Shown: positions 39,884-48,371 of the stretch, in pieces
How positions within the stretch are numbered: the first letter of the stretch is position 1
Layout of the letters: every line of letters begins with the position of its first letter
Assembly: GCF_000427785.1 (NCBI RefSeq)
Contig: NZ_ATYR01000033.1
Location: forward strand, 1 to 64,000
Length of the DNA: 64,000 bases
Reading direction: 5' to 3'
Source of the DNA: Massilia alkalitolerans DSM 17462
GTDB lineage: Bacteria; Pseudomonadota; Gammaproteobacteria; Burkholderiales; Burkholderiaceae_D
Program-made: the position numbers and the translations under genes
Notes under the pieces: generated by a model
Database searches by the model: none
Told to the model about the DNA's origin: nothing
The model's input: the letters and a program-made list of their open reading frames with translations, nothing else

Positions 39884-40767
39884 TGGAGCACTTCCTCGAC
39901 AATCGCCATGAGCTGGGCGAATGCGTGCTGTGGTGCGAGCGCACCGGGCGCCTGCTGTGGACCGATATTCCGCAGGCGACCCTGTGGTCGTATTCGCCGG
40001 CCAGCGGCAGGAGCGTAAAGTGGCCGATGCCGGAGCGCCTGTGTTCCTTCGCGCTGACCGGCAGCGACGATTGCCTGCTGCTGGCGCTGGCCTCCGGCCT
40101 GGCTTTTTTCCGCTTCTCGACCGGCGAGGTAGTGCGCATCGTGGATGTCGAAGCCGACATCCCGGCCACCCGCATCAACGACGGGCGTTGCGACCGCCAG
40201 GGCCGCTTCGTGTTCGGCATGTTCAACCAGGAAGACGGTCCAAAGCGCGCGCTGGGCGGCTTCTACCGCCTGAATACGGACCTGAGCCTCGAGCGCCTGC
40301 CGCTCGGGAATGCCGCCATTGCCAACAGCATCTGCTTCAGCCCGGACGGGCAGCGTATGTACTACGCCGACTCCGTCACGCGCGAGATCCGCTATTGTCA
40401 ATACGACCCGGGCAGCGGCGCGATCGGCGCCACGCAGGTGTTGGTGCCGGCCGACGCGGCGCCGGGGGAGCCGGACGGCTCCTGCATCGATGCCGAAGGC
40501 TGCCTGTGGACCACGCGCTGGGGAGCGGGGCAGGTGATGCGCTTCGCCCCCGACGGCCGGCTGGACCGGGTATTGACGCTGGCCGCGCCGCAGCCGAGCT
40601 GCCCGGCCTTCGGCGGGCCGGACTTCTCGACCCTGTATGTCACCAGCGCCTGGCTCGGCATGACAGGGGGCGACCGCGCCGCCGCGCCCCTGTCGGGCGC
40701 TATGTTCCACCACGCGCTGGAGGTCCGAGGCCTTCCCGAATCGCGCTTTCTCGGCGCTTTCAGATAA
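39880..40767 (+). CDS. SMP-30/gluconolactonase family lactonase, likely L-arabinonolactonase
   Basis: A 295-residue six-bladed propeller hydrolase. The metal ligand set is visible: Glu in ELGECVLW (near residue 14), Asn in TRINDGRCD (near 99), Asn in IANSICFSPDG (near 147) and Asp in PDGSCIDAEG (near 198). It would open L-arabino-gamma-lactone to L-arabinonate, the step before the dehydratase. Its ATG overlaps the mutarotase stop. Substrate is inferred from neighbours. Confidence 0.9.
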   Translation: MMEHFLDNRHELGECVLWCERTGRLLWTDIPQATLWSYSPASGRSVKWPMPERLCSFALTGSDDCLLLALASGLAFFRFSTGEVVRIVDVEADIPATRINDGRCDRQGRFVFGMFNQEDGPKRALGGFYRLNTDLSLERLPLGNAAIANSICFSPDGQRMYYADSVTREIRYCQYDPGSGAIGATQVLVPADAAPGEPDGSCIDAEGCLWTTRWGAGQVMRFAPDGRLDRVLTLAAPQPSCPAFGGPDFSTLYVTSAWLGMTGGDRAAAPLSGAMFHHALEVRGLPESRFLGAFR

Positions 40768-40775
40768 CGAATTTA

Positions 40776-40804
40776 GTATCAATATTGCGAAATATTTGAT
40801 TGGA
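40776..40804 (+). promoter_or_regulatory. Shared locus operator, copy 2 (arabinonate dehydratase)
   Basis: GTATC-N13-ATTTGATTGGA, 98 bases before the dehydratase start, differing from copies 1 and 3 at one base of the 16 conserved positions. The AT-rich patch contrasts strongly with the GC-rich flanks. Confidence 0.7.
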
Positions 40805-40902
40805 AAGTTATCTGGTCAGCTTTTAGACTTGCCTCATTGCTGAACAACACGACATGAGAGGGGGTAACCAGCCTCCCGTGGCGGAAACAACGAGGAGAAG
40901 GC

Positions 40903-42645
40903 ATGTCCGAGACGAAGAAAAAGACCACGCTGCGCTCGGCGGCGTGGTTCGGGACCCAGGACAAGAACGGCTTCATGTACCGGAGCTGGATGAAGAACCA
41001 GGGCATCCCCGACCATGAATTCCAGGGCAAGCCGATCATCGGCATCTGCAACACCTGGTCCGAACTCACCCCCTGCAACGCCCACTTCCGCAAACTGGCC
41101 GAACACGTCAAGCGCGGCATCCTGGAAGCCGGCGGCTTCCCGGTCGAGTTCCCGGTGTTCTCGAACGGCGAATCGAACCTGCGTCCCACCGCCATGCTGA
41201 CCCGTAACCTGGCCAGCATGGACGTCGAGGAATCCATCCGCGGCAATCCGATGGACGCCGTGGTGCTGCTGGTGGGCTGCGACAAGACCACCCCGGCGCT
41301 CTTGATGGGCGCGGCGAGCGTCGACCTGCCGACCATCGTCGTGACCGGCGGCCCCATGCTCAACGGTAAGCTCAACGGCAAGGACATCGGTTCCGGCACC
41401 GCCGTCTGGCAGCTGCACGAGCAGGCCAAGGCCGGCCAGATCACCATGCACGACTTCCTGTCCGCCGAAGCCGGCCACTCGCGCTCGGCCGGCACCTGCA
41501 ACACCATGGGCACCGCCTCGACCATGGCCTGCATGGCCGAGTCGCTCGGCACCTCGCTGCCGCACAACGCCGCCATTCCGGCGGTGGACGCGCGCCGCTA
41601 CGTGCTGGCCCACATGTCGGGCATCCGCATCGTCGAGATGGTGCACGAAGACCTGCGCCTGTCGAAAATCCTCAAGCGCGAGAATTTCGAGAATGCGATC
41701 CGCGTGAACGCGGCGATCGGCGGTTCGACCAACGCCGTGATCCACCTGAAGGCGATCGCCGGCCGCGTCGGCGTGCCGCTCGAACTGGAAGACTGGACCG
41801 CGATCGGCAAGGGCACCCCGACCATCGTCGACCTGCTCCCGTCGGGTAAATACCTGATGGAGGAGTTCTACTACGCCGGCGGCCTGCCGGGCGTGATCCG
41901 GCGCCTGGGCGAGGGCGGCCTGCTCAAGAACCGGGACGCGCTCACCGTCAACGGCAAGACCCTGTGGGAGAACTGCCAGGACGCGCCGATCTACAACGAT
42001 GAAGTGATCCGCAAGCTGGAAACCCCGCTGATCGAGGATGGCGGCATCCGCATCCTGCGCGGCAATCTGGCGCCACGCGGCGCCGTGCTGAAACCCTCGG
42101 CTGCTTCGCCGCACCTGATGCAGCACCGCGGCCGCGCCGTCGTGTTCGAGGATTTTGATCATTACAAGCAGCGAATCAATGATCCCGACCTGGACGTCGA
42201 CGCGAATTCGATCCTGGTGATGAAGAACTGCGGCCCGAAAGGCTACCCGGGCATGGCGGAAGTCGGCAACATGGGCCTGCCGCCCAAGCTGCTGGCCCAG
42301 GGCATCACCGATATGGTGCGCATCTCGGATGCGCGCATGAGCGGCACCGCCTACGGCACCGTCGTGCTGCACGTGGCGCCGGAAGCCATGGCCGGCGGCC
42401 CGCTCGGCATCGTGCGCGACGGCGACTGGATCGAGCTGGATTGCGCCGGCGGCGGCCTGAACATCGAGCTGTCGGACGACGAGATCCGCAGCCGCCTGGC
42501 CGAGCGCGCCGAGCAGAACAAGCCGGTCCAGCACAGCGGCTACCAGCGGCTCTACCTGGATCACGTGCTGCAGGCGGACGAGGGCTGCGACTTCGACTTC
42601 CTGATCGGTTGTCGCGGGTCGGCGGTGCCGAAGCACTCGCACTGA
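40903..42645 (+). CDS. L-arabinonate dehydratase (IlvD/EDD family)
   Basis: A 580-residue Fe-S dehydratase converting L-arabinonate to L-2-keto-3-deoxyarabonate. Cluster cysteines at residues 58 (SELTPC), 126 (VGCDKTT) and 199 (AGTCNTMG) match the spacing of sugar-acid dehydratases of the IlvD group, and Lys near 128 is the metal-site carbamate candidate. Overall it looks like pentonate dehydratases rather than dihydroxy-acid dehydratase IlvD. It starts a new transcript with the shared operator upstream; araD1 and the SDR gene follow. Confidence 0.92.
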   Translation: MSETKKKTTLRSAAWFGTQDKNGFMYRSWMKNQGIPDHEFQGKPIIGICNTWSELTPCNAHFRKLAEHVKRGILEAGGFPVEFPVFSNGESNLRPTAMLTRNLASMDVEESIRGNPMDAVVLLVGCDKTTPALLMGAASVDLPTIVVTGGPMLNGKLNGKDIGSGTAVWQLHEQAKAGQITMHDFLSAEAGHSRSAGTCNTMGTASTMACMAESLGTSLPHNAAIPAVDARRYVLAHMSGIRIVEMVHEDLRLSKILKRENFENAIRVNAAIGGSTNAVIHLKAIAGRVGVPLELEDWTAIGKGTPTIVDLLPSGKYLMEEFYYAGGLPGVIRRLGEGGLLKNRDALTVNGKTLWENCQDAPIYNDEVIRKLETPLIEDGGIRILRGNLAPRGAVLKPSAASPHLMQHRGRAVVFEDFDHYKQRINDPDLDVDANSILVMKNCGPKGYPGMAEVGNMGLPPKLLAQGITDMVRISDARMSGTAYGTVVLHVAPEAMAGGPLGIVRDGDWIELDCAGGGLNIELSDDEIRSRLAERAEQNKPVQHSGYQRLYLDHVLQADEGCDFDFLIGCRGSAVPKHSH

Positions 42646-42711
42646 CGCTGCCTAGCGCGGCCGCCGCGGCGGCCGCGCATTCTCTTTTATAACGACATCG
42701 GAGACCGGGCC

Positions 42712-43704
42712 ATGCTGCTCGTACAGTTCATCACCGAATCCCAGGAGCGCCGCATCGGCATCCTGCACGACAACACCATCCGCGTCGTCGGCGGCTATGC
42801 CACGACCCTCGAGCTCGCGCGCGCCGCCATCGCCGCCGGCGCCGGCCTGGCGCAGCTGGCCGACAGCGCCGCCACCAGCGAGCACTATCACTACGACGAC
42901 GTCGCCCAGGCCGGACGTATCCTGGCGCCGCTCGACCACCCGGACGCCGCCCACTGCTACGTCACCGGCACCGGCCTGACCCACCTGGGCAGCGCCGACA
43001 CCCGCGACGCCATGCACAAGAAGATCGGCGGCGACGTCGAGTCCCTGAGCGACTCGATGAAGATGTTCCGCATGGGCGTCGAAGGCGGCAAGCCGGCATC
43101 GGGCACGCCGGGCGTGCAGCCCGAATGGTTCTACAAGGGCGACGGCTCGATCGTGCGTGCAACCGGCCAGGACATCGAGATGCCTGACTTCGCGCTCGAC
43201 GGCGGCGAAGAGCCGGAGATCGCGGGCCTGTACCTGATCGGCGACGATGGCCAGCCTTATCGCCTCGGTTTCGCCATCGGCAACGAGTTCTCGGACCACG
43301 TCACCGAGCGCCAGAACTACCTCTACCTGGCCCACTCGAAACTGCGCAACTGCGGCGTCGGACCGGCGCTGCTGGTGGGCGAGATGCCGGGCCACGTGTC
43401 GGGCACGTCGCGCATCCTCGGCAAGGACGGCCAGGTGCGCTGGGAAAAGGCTTTTGTCAGCGGCGAGCAGAACATGTCGCACACCATCGAGAACCTCGAG
43501 TACCACCACTTCAAGTACGGCCTGTTCAAGCGTCCGGGCGACGTGCACATCCACTTCTTCGGCACCGCCACCCTGAGCTTCGCCGACAACATCTCGGTAC
43601 AAGCCGGCGAGACCTTCGAAGTGGAGTCGCCGCAGTTCGGCCCGGCCCTGCGCAACCGCCTGGCAGTGGTTGATACCGGCTTCGCGAAGGTGAAGCCACT
43701 GTAA
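42712..43704 (+). CDS. araD1: AraD1 family protein (FAH fold), acts on L-2-keto-3-deoxyarabonate or its oxidised form
   Basis: A 330-residue FAH-superfamily protein of the AraD1/GguC group. It has the early LVQFITESQERRIGILHD, the central FAIGNEFSDHVTERQNYLYLAHSK with the acidic metal region, and the C-terminal RPGDVHIHFFGTATLSFAD. AraD1 genes regularly sit in non-phosphorylative L-arabinose clusters. Two roles are possible: dehydration of L-2-keto-3-deoxyarabonate towards 2-ketoglutarate semialdehyde, or hydrolysis of its 4-oxidised form to pyruvate and glycolate. No semialdehyde dehydrogenase is seen in the window and an SDR follows directly, which leans towards the second. Confidence 0.88.
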   Translation: MLLVQFITESQERRIGILHDNTIRVVGGYATTLELARAAIAAGAGLAQLADSAATSEHYHYDDVAQAGRILAPLDHPDAAHCYVTGTGLTHLGSADTRDAMHKKIGGDVESLSDSMKMFRMGVEGGKPASGTPGVQPEWFYKGDGSIVRATGQDIEMPDFALDGGEEPEIAGLYLIGDDGQPYRLGFAIGNEFSDHVTERQNYLYLAHSKLRNCGVGPALLVGEMPGHVSGTSRILGKDGQVRWEKAFVSGEQNMSHTIENLEYHHFKYGLFKRPGDVHIHFFGTATLSFADNISVQAGETFEVESPQFGPALRNRLAVVDTGFAKVKPL

Positions 43705-43767
43705 GCATCGGCGGCACATTGACCGAAGAGCAAGGCCGCCTCACAATAAGAACGGACGGAGACATGC

Positions 43768-44535
43768 ATGACAAAGTTGGCTAGCTACCCCAGCCTGCAG
43801 GGCAGGCGGGTATTCGTGACAGGAGGCGGCACCGGCATCGGCGAAGCGATCGTGAAGGCGTTCGTTGAGCAGGGCGCGGTGGTCGCCTTCGTCGACATTG
43901 CCAAAGACGCGAGCGAAACGCTGTGCGCGAAGCTCGCCGATGCCGGCCACCGCGCGCCGGTGTTCCGCCATTGCGACATCACCGACATCCCCGCGCTGCA
44001 GCGCACGATGGCCGAGCTGGCCGAACAGCTGGGCGACTTCGAGGTGCTGGTCAATAACGCCGCCAACGACCAGCGCCACGACGTCGAGAAGGTCTCGCTC
44101 GACTACTGGAACGAGCGCATCGCCATCAACCAGCGCCCCATGTTCTTCACCGCGCAGGCAGTCCTGCCGGGCATGAAGAAGATGGGCGGCGGCTCCATTA
44201 TCAATTTCTCTTCCATGTCCTGGCATGCCAAGGGCGCGGGCTATCCGGTGTACGCCACCACCAAGGCGGCCGTGATCGGCCTGACCCGCAGCCTGGCGCG
44301 CGACCTCGGTCCCTTCGGCGTGCGCGTCAACACCGTCACGCCGGGCTGGGTGATGACCCAGCGCCAGATCGACCTGTGGGTCGACGAGGCGGCGGAACTC
44401 GAGATCAAGAAGGCCCAGTGCCTGCCGGGCAAGCTGATGCCGGACGATATCGCCGCCATGGTGCTGTTCCTCGGCGCCGACGACAGCAAGATGTGCACGG
44501 CGCAGGATTTCGTCGTCGACGCGGGCTGGACGTGA
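43768..44535 (+). CDS. SDR family oxidoreductase of the L-arabinose pathway
   Basis: A 255-residue classical short-chain dehydrogenase. It has the cofactor motif TGGGTGIG near residue 18, the Asp in FVDIA suggesting NAD preference, NNAA near residue 95, the catalytic Ser in INFSSMS and Tyr-x3-Lys in VYATTK. It would be either the L-arabinose 1-dehydrogenase that starts the pathway or the L-2-keto-3-deoxypentonate 4-dehydrogenase that feeds AraD1. It is the only pentose dehydrogenase candidate in the window. It follows araD1 by 63 bases. Confidence 0.9.
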   Translation: MTKLASYPSLQGRRVFVTGGGTGIGEAIVKAFVEQGAVVAFVDIAKDASETLCAKLADAGHRAPVFRHCDITDIPALQRTMAELAEQLGDFEVLVNNAANDQRHDVEKVSLDYWNERIAINQRPMFFTAQAVLPGMKKMGGGSIINFSSMSWHAKGAGYPVYATTKAAVIGLTRSLARDLGPFGVRVNTVTPGWVMTQRQIDLWVDEAAELEIKKAQCLPGKLMPDDIAAMVLFLGADDSKMCTAQDFVVDAGWT

Positions 44536-44614
44536 TGTGTAGCGGCTGAGTGCCGCTACGCTTCCGTCGACCTTCTCACTTCGAACTGTCATGCGCGCCA
44601 CTGGCGCCCATGAC

Positions 44615-44682
44615 TTCCCGCGAAGGCGGGAATCCAAGTTTCTCTGCACGCCACGAAATTGGGCTCCCGCCTGCGCGGGAGC
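44615..44682. repeat. Paired short hairpins of a dispersed REP-like element
   Basis: TTCCCGC/GCGGGAA (44615-44632) and GCTCCCGC/GCGGGAGC (44663-44682) form two small stems facing each other. The words resemble common betaproteobacterial intergenic repeats, though only this copy is in the window. It lies in the SDR-GH97 gap. Confidence 0.55.
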
Positions 44683-44700
44683 GACGTACCAGGAACGCCT

Positions 44701-46629
44701 ATGACCGCTCTGACCCGCACCACCCTGGCGCTCGTCGCCATCTTCAGCACCCAGGCGCACGCCGCCGCCCTGACCAGCCCGGACGGCCACATTTCCGTGA
44801 CCGTCAGCGCCGCATCAAACGGCACGCTCAGCTACGCCGTCGCCCGCCACGGCAAACCCGTCATCCTCCCGTCGCCGCTCGGCTTGCGCCTGGAAGGCGC
44901 CGACCTTGCGACCGGGCTCAAGATCGCCGCCACCTCCGCGATCAAGCCGGTCCGCGACAGCTATGAGCTTGCCACCGGCAAGAAGCGCCACATCAGCTAC
45001 GCCGCGAACGAGCAGGTCTACACCGTGCGCAACGCCCGGGGTCAGGCCATGGACCTGGCTTTCCGCGTCTCGAACGACGGCGTCGCCTTCCGCTATCGGG
45101 TAGCCGAGCCGGCGCTGCCGCACAAGAAGTTCATCTCCGAGGCCACCGGCTTCAGCTTCGACAAGTCCGCCAAGGCGTGGCTGCAACCAATGGCGGTGGC
45201 GCAAACCGGCTGGTCGAACACCAACCCGTCCTACGAAGAGCACTACCAGCGCGAGATCGCGGTCGGCACCCGGTCCCCGATGCCCGCCGGCTGGGTGTTC
45301 CCGGCCCTGTTCCGCAGCGGCGACACCTGGGTGGCGCTGACCGAGGCCAACATGGACGGCAGCTTCCACGCCTCGCGCCTCGACGCCGAATCGCCGGAAG
45401 GCCGCTACCGGTTAGCCCCTCCCATGGCCGCCGAAGTGTTCACCAACGGCGCGCTGCTCGCGGAAAGCCGTGGCGAGCTGGTGACGCCCTGGCGGGTGAT
45501 CGCGCTCGGTTCGATGAAGACCCTGGTCGAATCGACGCTCGGCACCGACCTGGCCGCTCCAGCCATTGCTTTCGACAAGGCGCGCGTCCAGCCCGGCCAT
45601 GCCTCGTGGAGCTGGGCGCTGCTGAAGGATGAGGGCACCGTCTTCGAGGTCCAGAAGAAGTTCATCGACTACGCAGCAGACATGCGCTGGGAGTACACCC
45701 TGGTGGACGCCGGCTGGGACCGCAGTATCGGCGACGCCAAGATGCGCGAGCTGGTGCAGTACGGCGCCAGGAAGAACATCGGCATCCTGGTCTGGTACAA
45801 CTCGTCGGGCGACTGGAACAAGACCCCGTTCACCCCGAAAAGCGCCTTGCTCACCCGCGAAGCGCGCAGCCGCGAATTCGCGAAGCTGGTCGAGATGGGC
45901 GTCAAGGGCGTCAAGATCGATTTCTTCGCCGGCGACGGCCGGTCGATGATCGCCTACTACGTCGACATCCTGGAGGATGCCGCCAAGGCGGGCCTCCTGG
46001 TGAACTTCCACGGCGCCACGCTGCCGCGCGGCTGGTCGCGCACCTACCCGAACCTGATGACCGTGGAGGCGGTGCGCGGCTTCGAATTCACCACTTTCGA
46101 ACAAAGCGACCAGGACGCGGTTGCTCCCCATGCCGCGATGCTGCCGTTCACGCGCAACCTGTTCGACCCGATGGACTTCACCCCCACCGTGTTCGGCGAC
46201 ATCCCGAAGATCCAGCGCAAGACCCGCAACGGCTTCGAGCTGGCCGAGTCGGTGCTGTTCCTGTCCGGGATCCAGCATTTCGCCGACACGCCGGAAGGCA
46301 TGGCCACCGCCCCGGCCTACGTGAAGGGCTTCCTGCAGGACCTGCCGCGCAGCTGGGACGAGACCCGCTTCGTCGATGGCTACCCGGGGCGCCATGTCGT
46401 GATCGCACGCAGGGCAGGGAAGACCTGGTACGTGGCCGGCCTGAATGCCGACGCAGCCGACAAATCGCTCGAGCTGGACCTGTCCTTCGTCGGGAAAGCG
46501 GGCGGCACCCTCATCACCGACGGCGAGGGCGAGCGCGCCTTCAGCCAGTCGCGCTTCACTGGCAGCAAGGGCGGCAAGCACAAGATCAGTATCAAAGCGC
46601 ACGGCGGCTTCGTCGCCGTATTCCAATAA
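44701..46629 (+). CDS. Glycoside hydrolase family 97, exported
   Basis: A 642-residue GH97 enzyme with signal peptide (residues 1-21, LVAIFSTQAHA). The N-terminal beta-sandwich (about 24-270) begins LTSPDGHISVTVSA. The (beta/alpha)8 barrel (about 275-545) contains YTLVDAGWD and the segment GVKIDFFAGDG near residue 405, where the Asp matches the nucleophile of retaining GH97 members. The C-terminal sandwich ends HGGFVAVFQ. GH97 includes alpha-galactosidases and a bifunctional beta-L-arabinopyranosidase/alpha-galactosidase. The latter fits an arabinose locus, but this is inference. Confidence 0.9.
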   Translation: MTALTRTTLALVAIFSTQAHAAALTSPDGHISVTVSAASNGTLSYAVARHGKPVILPSPLGLRLEGADLATGLKIAATSAIKPVRDSYELATGKKRHISYAANEQVYTVRNARGQAMDLAFRVSNDGVAFRYRVAEPALPHKKFISEATGFSFDKSAKAWLQPMAVAQTGWSNTNPSYEEHYQREIAVGTRSPMPAGWVFPALFRSGDTWVALTEANMDGSFHASRLDAESPEGRYRLAPPMAAEVFTNGALLAESRGELVTPWRVIALGSMKTLVESTLGTDLAAPAIAFDKARVQPGHASWSWALLKDEGTVFEVQKKFIDYAADMRWEYTLVDAGWDRSIGDAKMRELVQYGARKNIGILVWYNSSGDWNKTPFTPKSALLTREARSREFAKLVEMGVKGVKIDFFAGDGRSMIAYYVDILEDAAKAGLLVNFHGATLPRGWSRTYPNLMTVEAVRGFEFTTFEQSDQDAVAPHAAMLPFTRNLFDPMDFTPTVFGDIPKIQRKTRNGFELAESVLFLSGIQHFADTPEGMATAPAYVKGFLQDLPRSWDETRFVDGYPGRHVVIARRAGKTWYVAGLNADAADKSLELDLSFVGKAGGTLITDGEGERAFSQSRFTGSKGGKHKISIKAHGGFVAVFQ

Positions 46630-46654
46630 GAGTTCGACAGAACAGGAGACAGTA

Positions 46655-48199
46655 GTGAACGTATTCAAACCGACCATCCTCGCGCTCAGCGTCCTTGCAT
46701 CGGCCTCGGCCTTCGCCCAGGTGAACGTGAGCATCGACGCCACCAAGCCTGGCCCGGTGATCAACAAGAACGTCTACGGCCAGTTCGCCGAACACCTCGG
46801 CACCGGCATCTATGAAGGCCTGTGGGTGGGTCCGGACTCGAAGATCCCGAACACCCGCGGCTGGCGCAACGACGTGGTCGGCGCCCTGAAGGAACTGAAG
46901 GTCCCGCTGGTGCGCTGGCCGGGCGGCTGCTTCGCCGACGAATACCACTGGCGCGACGGCATCGGCCCGCGCAACAAGCGTCCGGTGAAGGTCAACACCC
47001 ACTGGGGCGGCGTGGCCGAGGACAACGCGGTCGGCACTCACGAGTTCTTCGACCTGGTTGACATCCTCGGCACCGAAGCCTACGTCAACGGCAACCTCGG
47101 CTCCGGCACCCCGCAGGAGATGGCCGAGTGGCTCGAGTACATGACCTCGGACAGCAAGTCGACCCTGGCCGAGCAGCGCCGCAAGAACGGCCGCAAGGAA
47201 CCGTACAAGGTCGCCTTCTTCGGCGTCGGCAACGAAGCCTGGGGCTGCGGCGGCAACATGAAGCCGGAATACTACGCGAACCTGTACAACCACTACGCCA
47301 CCTTCCTCAAGACCCCGCCGAATGCGCGTCCGAAGATGGTCGCCAGCGGCGGCCACAGCGACGACACCACCTGGACCGACGTCCTCAGCCGCGAGAGCGC
47401 CAAGTTCACCGACGGCATCAGCTTCCACTTCTACACGCTGCCGACCGGCGAGTGGGACAAGAAGGGCGCCGCGACCGGCTTCACCGAATCGGAATGGTTC
47501 AAGACCCTGCAGCAGACCATGCGCATGGATGGCTTCATCCGCCGCAACGTCGCCGTCCTCGACAAGAACGATCCGCAGAAGAAGCTCGGCTTCTACGTCG
47601 ACGAATGGGGCACCTGGTACGACGTCGAGCCGGGCACCAACCCTGGCTTCCTGTTCCAGCGCAACACCCTGCGCGATGCGGTCGTGGCGGCGCTGAACTT
47701 CAACATCTTCCATGCCCACGCCGAGCGCGTCCGCATGACGATGATCGCGCAGATGGTCAACGTGCTGCAGGCGATGATCATCACCGACAAGGACAAGATG
47801 CTGCTGACCCCGACCTACCACGCCTACAAGATGTACATCCCGTTCCAGGACGCGACCTCGCTGCCGACGGCCGTGAACAATGACGTGGCCTACTCGGTGG
47901 ACAACGCGAGCCTCCCGGGCATCAGCGCATCGAGCGCGCGCGGCAAGGATGGCAAGGTCTACGTGGCCCTGGTGAACACCAATCCGAACCAGGCCAGCGA
48001 CGTGAACATCGACCTGAAGGGCCAGGCCGCGACCGGCGCCACGGGGCAGGTGCTGACTGCCGAGGCGATGGATGCGCACAACACCTTCGACAAGCCGCAG
48101 GCCATCAAGCCGGCCCCGTACAGCGCTAAGGCGGTCAATGGCAAGCTGACGCTGAAGGTGCCGGCCAAGTCGGTGGTGGTCGTGTCGGTAGACGCGTAA
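46655..48199 (+). CDS. GH51 alpha-L-arabinofuranosidase, exported
   Basis: A 514-residue GH51 retaining enzyme releasing terminal L-arabinofuranose. The signal peptide is residues 1-21 (TILALSVLASASAFAQ). The acid/base Glu is at 194 in GVGNEAWG and the nucleophile Glu at 317 in YVDEWGTWY. Other family stretches are NVYGQFAEHLG, VRWPGGCFAD and FNIFHAHAERVRM. The start codon is GTG at 46655 after CAGGAGAC. Most GH51 enzymes are cytoplasmic, so an export signal points to work in the periplasm or outside. Confidence 0.94.
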   Translation: MNVFKPTILALSVLASASAFAQVNVSIDATKPGPVINKNVYGQFAEHLGTGIYEGLWVGPDSKIPNTRGWRNDVVGALKELKVPLVRWPGGCFADEYHWRDGIGPRNKRPVKVNTHWGGVAEDNAVGTHEFFDLVDILGTEAYVNGNLGSGTPQEMAEWLEYMTSDSKSTLAEQRRKNGRKEPYKVAFFGVGNEAWGCGGNMKPEYYANLYNHYATFLKTPPNARPKMVASGGHSDDTTWTDVLSRESAKFTDGISFHFYTLPTGEWDKKGAATGFTESEWFKTLQQTMRMDGFIRRNVAVLDKNDPQKKLGFYVDEWGTWYDVEPGTNPGFLFQRNTLRDAVVAALNFNIFHAHAERVRMTMIAQMVNVLQAMIITDKDKMLLTPTYHAYKMYIPFQDATSLPTAVNNDVAYSVDNASLPGISASSARGKDGKVYVALVNTNPNQASDVNIDLKGQAATGATGQVLTAEAMDAHNTFDKPQAIKPAPYSAKAVNGKLTLKVPAKSVVVVSVDA

Positions 48200-48205
48200 G
48201 GCTTT

Positions 48206-48347
48206 CCGTAGGGTGGACGGCTCCGCCGTCCGCGCGTTCAAATCACGGTTGCGGGCCACGCGCATGTTTGGTCCCGCATAGGGTGGTTGAACGCGCGGAG
48301 TGATCTGGTCCAGTGGACCAGATCACAAAGACCCGTCCACCCTACGG
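48206..48347. repeat. Nested inverted-repeat element with perfect 15-bp ends
   Basis: Ends CCGTAGGGTGGACGG (48206-48220) and its exact reverse complement (48333-48347) enclose CGCGCGTTCAA (48231-48241) / TTGAACGCGCG (48287-48297). They also enclose a 25-base perfect palindrome (48301-48325; arm TGATCTGGTCCA). It has a MITE-like shape without coding capacity. Related copies are at 37712-37809 and 73-187. Confidence 0.85.
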
Positions 48348-48371
48348 GTCGCGACAATTCAGGAGTTTGCA

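Noticed and set aside
42712-43704. Calling this gene a 2-keto-4-pentenoate or aromatic-pathway FAH hydrolase
   Set aside because: Its sequence type and position after arabinonate dehydratase match AraD1 rather than aromatic pathway FAH proteins.
37712-48347. Nested palindromes read as CRISPR repeats or as plain terminators
   Set aside because: There is no regular repeat-spacer array and no cas gene, and the symmetric stems lack T tracts; related copies point to a dispersed element.
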